This document shows positions 6,870-11,844 of a stretch of DNA of 17,550 nucleotides, piece by piece. Numbering within the stretch: position 1 is the stretch's first letter; every line of letters starts with the position of its first letter. This stretch comes from Planctomycetota bacterium. Lineage in GTDB: Bacteria; Planctomycetota; Brocadiia; JAJRTI01. The notes beneath the pieces are model-generated. The model did no database searches. It was not told the origin of the DNA and saw only the letters and a program-made list of their open reading frames with translations. Position numbers and translations under genes: made by a program. The DNA is taken from positions 1 to 17,550 of the forward strand of contig JAJRTI010000423.1 of NCBI GenBank assembly GCA_024278415.1, written 5' to 3'.

Positions 6870-7742
6870 AAGTCCCAAGATCCGATCGGCATTGCGCCAC
6901 GCGATCTTCTCGTACGCCTCCTGTGTGATGTGCCCCGTTTCGACCGCGTCCCTGAGGAAGCCTACGAGCGGCGCGTCCATAACCGGGTTGGCGATGTCCG
7001 TGCCGAAGAGCAGGCGGTCCTGGAAGCGCTCCATGAACGCATAGCCAAACTCGGGGTCGCGGCTCACCGCGTTGTGCCCGCTGCCGGCAGACAGGTCGCC
7101 GTACAGATTGGGGCACTCCTCGAAGATGCGCACGAGCGCGCCGCCGGGCGCGACCTTGCCCTGGGGGTAGCCGCCGCGGGTGGCCTGCGTAAGGTCGCCG
7201 CTGATCTCCGCCCAGAAGGGCTGTGAGTGGCCGAGGATGGCCAGGCCGGGGAACTGCTTCAGCGTCTTCTCCATGCGCGGCAGGCCCAGATCGTCCACGA
7301 GGCCGTAGCAGCCGCCGAATTGTGGCGCCACGTGCACCGTGACCGGCACGCGGCGCTCCTCGCACTGACGCAGCACGTTCCACACAAGCGGGTCGTCCCA
7401 GTGGAGGTTGGGGATGAACTCGCCCATGCTCTTGCAGCCCGCCGCGAGGTAGTAGTCGAAGTACCGCGTGAAGTCGGCGTCGGGCGAGTTGCCCTCCATG
7501 CGCGGGTCGAGGATGAACGTGGGGATGAGGCGGTCGGGGTACGCCTCGGCCGCTTCGATCACATCCTCCGCAGGCACGAACCGGTGCCGGCGCTCCGGGC
7601 AGATGCCGCACATGACGAGCGCCTTGTCGATGCCGAACGTATCGAGCCGGCCGACCAGCTCCTCGGCCGTGGGGTACGTGAGCCCGTTGGCCCAGGTGAC
7701 GCTTTTGGTGCGGGTCATGTGGACGTGGATGTCGATGAGCAT
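6852..7742 (-). CDS. TIM-barrel metal-dependent hydrolase (amidohydrolase 2 family)
   Basis: Protein of 296 residues with the amidohydrolase-2 layout: MLIDIHVHM at the N terminus with metal ligands His6 and His8, His137 (VTVHVAPQF), His172 (LGHSQPFW) and Asp249 (LLFGTDIANP). The family includes decarboxylases and hydrolases such as 2-pyrone-4,6-dicarboxylate lactonase and gamma-resorcylate decarboxylase; the substrate here is unknown. It should be cytoplasmic, as no signal peptide is seen. The start at ATG 7742 has GTGAGG about 8 nt upstream. The last residues, GMGHG and the TGA stop, fall within a simple repeat, so the native C terminus may have been altered. It has its own promoter (7794-7822), divergent from vapBC. 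A second, partial member of the family lies at the right edge of the window. Confidence 0.85.
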   Translation of the reverse strand: MLIDIHVHMTRTKSVTWANGLTYPTAEELVGRLDTFGIDKALVMCGICPERRHRFVPAEDVIEAAEAYPDRLIPTFILDPRMEGNSPDADFTRYFDYYLAAGCKSMGEFIPNLHWDDPLVWNVLRQCEERRVPVTVHVAPQFGGCYGLVDDLGLPRMEKTLKQFPGLAILGHSQPFWAEISGDLTQATRGGYPQGKVAPGGALVRIFEECPNLYGDLSAGSGHNAVSRDPEFGYAFMERFQDRLLFGTDIANPVMDAPLVGFLRDAVETGHITQEAYEKIAWRNADRILGLGMGHG

Positions 7743-7749
7743 GGCGAAG

Positions 7750-7780
7750 CCTCACGCAGAGGTGCAAAGACGCAGAGAGG
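7750..7780. repeat. CACGCAGAGG-type repeat in the amidohydrolase leader
   Basis: The sequence CCTCACGCAGAGGTGCAAAG followed by ACGCAGAGAGG contains two ACGCAGAG units 16 bp apart. It resembles a simple interspersed repeat that I remember from many unrelated bacterial genomes (CACGCAGAGGCGCAAAG type). It lies between the amidohydrolase start codon and its predicted transcription start, so it would be transcribed as the 5' leader, and its CCTCAC end provides the GTGAGG ribosome binding site on the minus strand. Confidence 0.6.
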
Positions 7781-7793
7781 GGGAAAGGGAAGG

Positions 7794-7822
7794 AGTATAG
7801 CGTCCCTGGGGGGGCAAGCCAA
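7794..7822 (-). promoter_or_regulatory. promoter of the amidohydrolase gene
   Basis: On the minus strand, TTGGCT (7822-7817) and TATACT (7799-7794) are separated by exactly 17 bp. The start point would be near 7787, giving a leader of about 45 nt made largely of the CACGCAGAG repeat. The -35 box lies 24 bp from the divergent vapB -35 box. Confidence 0.6.
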
Positions 7823-7846
7823 GATCACTGGTGGCGCATGATCTCC

Positions 7847-7874
7847 TTGCGCACACTGAGCATTGTGTTATCAT
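7847..7874 (+). promoter_or_regulatory. vapBC promoter
   Basis: TTGCGC (7847-7852) and TATCAT (7869-7874) are separated by 16 bp; the -10 matches consensus at five of six positions. Transcription would start near 7881, giving a leader of about 28 nt with GGAGGAG before vapB. The -10 box is covered by the left arm of the operator-like inverted repeat. Confidence 0.6.
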
Positions 7875-7893
7875 GGTGGCGAGACTGATAACA
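7866..7893. promoter_or_regulatory. putative VapB operator (8-bp inverted repeat)
   Basis: TGTTATCA (7866-7873) and TGATAACA (7886-7893) are perfect reverse complements separated by 12 bp, so the half-site centres are 20 bp apart, about two helical turns. Ribbon-helix-helix antitoxins commonly bind such sites to repress their own operon, alone or with the toxin. Position over the -10 box and just before vapB supports this, but binding is inferred. Confidence 0.65.
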
Positions 7894-7908
7894 TGATGGA
7901 GGAGACAG

Positions 7909-8157
7909 ATGGTCCGCACACAGATTCAACTCACAGAGGAACAGGCCGCGCTCATCAAGCAGATTGCGGCCGAGCGGCGCCTGTCCATGGCCGAGGTCAT
8001 TAGGCAAGGCGTGGACTATTTCCTCGACCAACAGGCAGCCGTTGGCCAAGACGAGCGCGTCCGCAGAGCCATGTCGGCCGTGGGGCGGTTCGCCTCTGGC
8101 CTGTCTGGCGTGTCCAAGGAGCATGACAAGCATCTCGCGGAGACCTTCAGCCGATGA
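7909..8157 (+). CDS. vapB: VapB-type ribbon-helix-helix antitoxin
   Basis: Small 82-residue protein of the CopG/ribbon-helix-helix type. MVRTQIQLTEEQAALIKQIA gives the beta strand (RTQIQL) and first helix, and SMAEVIRQGVDYFLDQ the second helix. The C-terminal 40 residues would wrap the toxin. It should neutralise the PIN toxin encoded next and repress the operon. The ATG at 7909 has a strong GGAGGAG (7898-7904) 4 nt upstream. Its stop overlaps the start of the toxin gene in ATGA, typical of type II toxin-antitoxin pairs. Confidence 0.88.
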   Translation: MVRTQIQLTEEQAALIKQIAAERRLSMAEVIRQGVDYFLDQQAAVGQDERVRRAMSAVGRFASGLSGVSKEHDKHLAETFSR

Positions 8158-8558
8158 CTTGTTTCGTCGACACATCGGCTCTCTACGCCTTGCTGGATCG
8201 AGACGACGAGCACCACCCGCGCGCGGGGGCCGTGTGGAACAAACTGCTTCAAGCGGGGGATGTCCTCGTGACAACGAACTACGTGCTCGTGGAGACGCTG
8301 GCGTTGGTTCAGCACAGGCTGGGCATCGATGCTGTCCGGACGTTCTACGAAGACATCTGTCCCGTACTTCGAGTGGAGTGGGTCGATAGCGCAACGCATG
8401 GTGCGGCCGTTGAGGCGGTGTTGAGCGCGAGAAGGAGGACCTTGAGCATGGTGGACTGCGCGGGTTTCATCGTGATGAGGCGGCTGGGCATTCGTCGCGC
8501 TTTCGCGTTTGATCCCCACTTTGCCCAGCACGGATTCAAGGCGCCAGGCGCGCGCTGA
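8154..8558 (+). CDS. vapC: VapC-type PIN-domain toxin (endoribonuclease)
   Basis: PIN-domain protein of 134 residues, the usual toxin size. The four acidic metal-binding residues are all present: Asp6 (CFVDTSAL), Glu47 (VLVETLAL), Asp101 (SMVDCAGF) and Asp120 (AFDPHF), so it is probably active. VapC toxins cut tRNA or rRNA using Mg2+ or Mn2+; the target cannot be told from sequence. Its start shares the ATGA overlap with vapB, so translation is coupled. No terminator is evident after it, and 287 bp separate it from uxaE. Confidence 0.9.
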   Translation: MTCFVDTSALYALLDRDDEHHPRAGAVWNKLLQAGDVLVTTNYVLVETLALVQHRLGIDAVRTFYEDICPVLRVEWVDSATHGAAVEAVLSARRRTLSMVDCAGFIVMRRLGIRRAFAFDPHFAQHGFKAPGAR

Positions 8559-8806
8559 AGTCGAGAGGTCTGGCCGCCTCGCGAGTTTTGGGGAATGTCG
8601 CTACCATAGCGCCATCCGAGGGACACCTCCGATCTGTTTGGTTGCGGCCAGAGGCAGCGCTGGGGTTCCGCGGCCGGGTATCGTACTGTACGAGGAGACC
8701 TCAATAAGCAACGTGCAAGCCACACTGAAACAGGCCGACGACGCCATTGCCGAGGAGCCTTTCGACGCGCCCTGGGAGTCCCTCGAGGATGGCCATCGCG
8801 CGGCGC

Positions 8807-8834
8807 TTGACTTGCCATCGCGCGCCAGTATTAT
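8807..8834 (+). promoter_or_regulatory. promoter of uxaE, nearly leaderless
   Basis: TTGACT (8807-8812) and TATTAT (8829-8834) are spaced by 16 bp and each match consensus at five of six positions. The start point would be about 8841, only some 5 nt before the uxaE ATG at 8846. No Shine-Dalgarno precedes that ATG, which fits initiation on a leaderless or near-leaderless mRNA. Confidence 0.6.
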
Positions 8835-8845
8835 GGTGCAACTCC

Positions 8846-10558
8846 ATGTCCCCTCTCGAGCAACTCCTCCAGACGCTATCGCTGGCCGCGTGCCCACAGG
8901 GCGCGGCCGACGCGCTCGCCGCGAAGCTCGGCCAGCCGCTTGGGCTCGCGGTGTACCCCGAGTCCATCGTCGCCAGCTCGGGCGTGGTGTACGCCATGGG
9001 CCGGCGCGGACGCGAGAAGCGGCTCGTGGTCGCGGCCAAGACGGAGCCTCAGGGCTGGACCGGGGAGTTGCTCGCGCTGAAGTTGGACGGCGTGCCGCTG
9101 CACGTGGTGCACGCCTCGCTCACGCCCAGCCACGCGGCGCGCGTGCGCGAGCGGCTGCCCTTCACCGCGGCCCAGCCGCTCGGCGTACAGCGCTCGCTCG
9201 GCTGCGGCGACCGGCTCGGCCTGGCCACGCCCGGCCACGTGCGTGCAGTGCGCGGCACGAACGTGGCGCCCATCTTCGCGCAGCAGTCCATCCGCGAAAT
9301 GGACCGCTCGCAGCGCTCGCCGCAGCAGGTCATGGACTCCGCGACGTGGGGCGTGCTCCAGGAGGGCTGGACCGAGCCCTGGGGCTCCGACGCGGACCAT
9401 CTGAAGACAACCGACGCCATCGACGCGTGCGCGGCCGCGGGGTTCACGATGTACACCTTCGATCCCGGCGACCACGTGAACGACGCCGCGGACGCGCTCC
9501 CCAACGCCGAAGTCGCCGCGCAGTTCGACGCGCTCCCCTGGGCCGCGCTCGAAACAACCGCGGCCGAAACGCTCGATCGCTACACGAAACAGCCTGTGCG
9601 GATTGGCGATGATCTCGTCATCGAGTTCTCGGACGAATCCTTGCGCCGCGCGGCCGTCAAGTACGGCCCGGCTGTGGCGCACGCCGCGCTCCTGTATCGC
9701 CACCTCGCGTCCGTCATGGGCGAGCGGCCGTACGAGGCCGAGGTATCGGTCGACGAAACCGCGACGCCCACGCGCGTGGAGGAGCACTACTACATCGCGA
9801 ACGAACTGCGCCGGCTCGGCGTGCAATGGGTTAGCTTGGCGCCGCGGTTCGTCGGCGACTTCGAGAAGGGCGTGGACTACCAGGGCGACCTGGCCGAGTT
9901 CGAGCGCACGTATGCACAGCACGTGGCCATCGCCCGCGAGCTGGGGCCCTACAAGATCAGCCTTCACTCCGGCTCGGACAAGTTCAGCGTTTACCCCATC
10001 GCCGCGAAGCTCTCAGGCGACCTCGTGCACGTGAAGACCGCGGGCACGAGCTACCTCGAAGCCCTGCGCACGATCGCCACGGTCGAGCCGGGCTTGATGC
10101 GTGAGATTCTCGCGTTCGCCATCGAGCGCTACGAGCACGACCGGGCGTCGTACCACGTGTCCGCGGAGTTGGCCAAGGTGCCCGCACCCGGTGATTTGAC
10201 CGACGACGCCCTGCCCGGCTTGCTCGACCAGTTCGACGCGCGGCAGGTGCTGCACGTGACGTATGGCTCGGTGCTGTCGTCTGGGGATCCGCCGGACGGC
10301 GCACGGTCCTCGTCCCCCCTCCCAGGGGGGACTACAGGGGGGGCAGCAGAGGGCGGCCGAACGGCTTCCGCCAAGGCTACCCCCCCTTCGGTTCCCCCCC
10401 TTGAAGGGGGGGATTGCGGCTTCCGCATCGCGTCCCCGCTCAAGCCGCGCCTGCTCGCCGCGCTCGAAGGGCACGAGGACGAGCACTACGCCACGCTCGA
10501 ACGGCACCTGCGTCGGCACGCGGAGCCGTTCAGTAAAGCGGAAAGACGTAAAACGTAA
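8846..10558 (+). CDS. uxaE: tagaturonate epimerase family protein (UxaE-like) with in-frame insertion
   Basis: UxaE of Thermotoga interconverts D-tagaturonate and D-fructuronate in galacturonate breakdown. This 570-residue protein has stretches I recognise from that family: GCGDRLGLATPGH (119-131), QQSIRE (146-151), DADHLKTTDAI, LAPRFVG (331-337) leading into FEKGVDYQGD, HSGSDKFSVYP (374-384) and HVKTAGTSYLEALR (395-408). The start at 8846 is where family-like sequence begins; upstream in-frame ATGs give Arg/Pro-rich sequence without ribosome sites. Residues about 479-525 (SGDPPDGARS to LEGGDCG) are low-complexity and are encoded by a palindromic repeat present again at 11636-11764. Family-like sequence (LKPRLLAALEGHEDEHY) resumes afterwards. 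The last residues SKAERRKT and the stop come from another repeat. The substrate may differ from the Thermotoga enzyme. Confidence 0.85.
   Translation: MSPLEQLLQTLSLAACPQGAADALAAKLGQPLGLAVYPESIVASSGVVYAMGRRGREKRLVVAAKTEPQGWTGELLALKLDGVPLHVVHASLTPSHAARVRERLPFTAAQPLGVQRSLGCGDRLGLATPGHVRAVRGTNVAPIFAQQSIREMDRSQRSPQQVMDSATWGVLQEGWTEPWGSDADHLKTTDAIDACAAAGFTMYTFDPGDHVNDAADALPNAEVAAQFDALPWAALETTAAETLDRYTKQPVRIGDDLVIEFSDESLRRAAVKYGPAVAHAALLYRHLASVMGERPYEAEVSVDETATPTRVEEHYYIANELRRLGVQWVSLAPRFVGDFEKGVDYQGDLAEFERTYAQHVAIARELGPYKISLHSGSDKFSVYPIAAKLSGDLVHVKTAGTSYLEALRTIATVEPGLMREILAFAIERYEHDRASYHVSAELAKVPAPGDLTDDALPGLLDQFDARQVLHVTYGSVLSSGDPPDGARSSSPLPGGTTGGAAEGGRTASAKATPPSVPPLEGGDCGFRIASPLKPRLLAALEGHEDEHYATLERHLRRHAEPFSKAERRKT
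10280..10419 (+). repeat. 140-bp C7/G7 palindromic element, copy A, inside uxaE
   Basis: The element starts TCTGGGGA and ends GATTGCGG. It carries two strong hairpins: CCCCCCT-CCC-AGGGGGG (10314-10330) and CCCCCCCTTGAAGGGGGGG (10394-10412). The right 66 nt (10354-10419) are identical to the reverse complement of 11636-11701. Left of that, a module of about 32 nt around hairpin 1 matches with one mismatch, and the intervening bases diverge. It stays in frame with uxaE and encodes Ser/Pro/Gly-rich sequence such as SPLPGG and VPPLEGG. There is no transposase nearby. Confidence 0.9.
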
Positions 10559-10630
10559 GTGGAGAGGTACGCATGGCCTGCGGCACTCCTTTACGTTTTA
10601 CGCTTTACGTCTTACGTTTCACGTTTTCGT
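10532..10630. repeat. ACGT-type simple inverted repeat at the end of uxaE
   Basis: CGTAAAACGTAA (10547-10558) is the exact reverse complement of TTACGTTTTACG (10591-10602). The right side continues as tandem units TTTACG, CTTACG, TTCACG up to about 10627, and the left side includes GTAAAGCGGAAAGACG. Base composition is far more AT-rich than the surroundings. The left arm encodes the last UxaE residues and its TAA stop (10556-10558). The hairpin lies between uxaE and the HAD gene and could end or stabilise the uxaE transcript. Confidence 0.7.
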
Positions 10631-10684
10631 GTCTCGACCCTCCTTTTTCGCGTTCACCTTCCGTATCCTACCAAGGAGCCCCCC

Positions 10685-11635
10685 ATGACCAACGACCCGC
10701 AAGCCCCACTGAAGGCGCTCGAACACAGGCACGACTTCTTCGTCGGCGTGGACTCCGACGGCTGCGTGTTCGACAGCATGGAGATCAAGCACAAGGAGTG
10801 CTTCGCGCCCAACATCGTGAATCATTGGGGCCTCCAGGCCGTGTCGAAGTACGCGCGTGAGGCCGCGGAGTTCGTGAACCTCTACTCGCAATGGCGTGGC
10901 GTCAACCGCTGGCCCGCGGTCAAGATGGTGCTCGACCTGGTGAACGAGCGGCCCGAAGTCCAAGCGCTCGGCGTCGACTTGCCGAAGGGCGACGTCATCC
11001 AGGCGTTCATCGACTCCGGCTTCAAGACCAGCAACGAAGGCCTTTGGCAATACATCTGCGAGGTGGACCACCCCAAGGATCCGGCTTGGCAGGCCGAACT
11101 CCAGACCATGTTCCTCTGGACCGAGGCGGTGAACGCGACCATCGCGGACATGGTGCACGACGTGCCGCCGTTCCCGTACGTGCGCGAGTCGCTCGCGAAA
11201 CTCAGCGAGAAGGCCGACGTGATCTGCGTGTCCGCAACGCCCTGCGAGGCGCTGGAGCGCGAGTGGGAGGAGAACGACATCGCGCAATACGCGGCGGTCA
11301 TCGCCGGCCAAGAGATGGGCAAGAAGGCCGAGCACATCTGCCTGGTCAACGGGGGCGAGATCGACGGCAAGGGCGGCGTGGCCAAGAAGGGCTCGCGCTA
11401 CGCATCCGATCACATCCTCATGATCGGCGACGCGCCGGGCGACATGAAGGCCGCGCGGGAGAACGACGCGCTCTTCTTCCCCATCAACCCTGGCGAGGAG
11501 GAGAAGTCGTGGGAGCTGTTCTTCAACGAGGCCGCGGACAAGTTCTTCGACGGCACGTACGCCGGCGAGTACGAGGCCAAGCTCATCGAGGACTTCCACA
11601 AGCGGCTGCCCGATACGCCGCCGTGGAAGAAGTAG
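10685..11635 (+). CDS. HAD-superfamily hydrolase with large cap domain
   Basis: Protein of 316 residues. HAD motif I is VDSDGCVFDS with nucleophile Asp23 and acid/base Asp25. Motif II is the serine of ICVSATP (Ser183), and motif IV is MIGDAPGD (Asp249, Asp253). A motif III lysine is likely in the GKKAEHI or GVAKKG region (213-235). About 150 residues between motifs I and II form a C1-type cap that would set substrate choice. It probably removes phosphate from a small sugar or sugar acid, but the substrate is not known. ATG 10685 has AAGGAG 6 nt upstream. It follows uxaE by 126 bp in the same direction, which suggests a shared pathway although an AT-rich hairpin repeat lies between. A second copy of the C7/G7 element begins right at its stop codon. 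Confidence 0.85.
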   Translation: MTNDPQAPLKALEHRHDFFVGVDSDGCVFDSMEIKHKECFAPNIVNHWGLQAVSKYAREAAEFVNLYSQWRGVNRWPAVKMVLDLVNERPEVQALGVDLPKGDVIQAFIDSGFKTSNEGLWQYICEVDHPKDPAWQAELQTMFLWTEAVNATIADMVHDVPPFPYVRESLAKLSEKADVICVSATPCEALEREWEENDIAQYAAVIAGQEMGKKAEHICLVNGGEIDGKGGVAKKGSRYASDHILMIGDAPGDMKAARENDALFFPINPGEEEKSWELFFNEAADKFFDGTYAGEYEAKLIEDFHKRLPDTPPWKK

Positions 11636-11764
11636 CCGCAATCCCCCCCTTCAAGGGGGGGAACCGAAGGGGGGGTAGCCTTGGCGGAAGCCGTTCGGCC
11701 GGCCCATGCCGACCCCCCTGTGGTCCCCCCTGGGAGGGGGGACGCGGATTGGATCGTCCCCAGA
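11636..11764 (-). repeat. 129-bp C7/G7 palindromic element, copy B (inverted)
   Basis: This is the reverse complement of the element at 10280-10419. On the + strand it runs from CCGCAATC to TCCCCAGA. Positions 11636-11701 are identical to the 66-nt core of copy A, including three 7-base C or G runs. Its hairpins are CCCCCCCTTCAAGGGGGGG (11643-11661) and CCCCCCT-GGG-AGGGGGG (11725-11741). It abuts the HAD stop codon at 11635, so the first hairpin would form in the 3' end of that mRNA. Confidence 0.9.
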
Positions 11765-11775
11765 CTGCGCGGCCC

Positions 11776-11835
11776 CTCTCTGCGTCCTCCGAGGCAGCCC
11801 CCCCTTGCGCCTTCGCGCCTTTGCGTTTCCTCCGC
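11776..11835. repeat. degenerate CTCTCTGCGTC / TTTGCG repeat
   Basis: CTCTCTGCGTC at about 11776, then GCGCCTTCGCGCCTTTGCG and TTTCCTCC, resembles the reverse complement of the CACGCAGAGGTGCAAAG repeat at 7750-7780 (CTCTCTGCGTCTTTGCACC). The units are shuffled and diverged, so this is a weak second example. It fills the space between the convergent HAD gene and the GldG-like gene. Confidence 0.35.
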
Positions 11836-11844
11836 CCCTCCTTT

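Noticed and set aside
8747..8845. Earlier in-frame ATG starts for uxaE
   Set aside because: They encode Arg/Pro/Ser-rich sequence, lack a ribosome site and lie upstream of the predicted transcription start.
8509..9612. 367-aa open frame overlapping vapC and uxaE
   Set aside because: It overlaps both confirmed genes in another frame. The piece at 8690-8840 looks slightly protein-like but has no start signal or family match.
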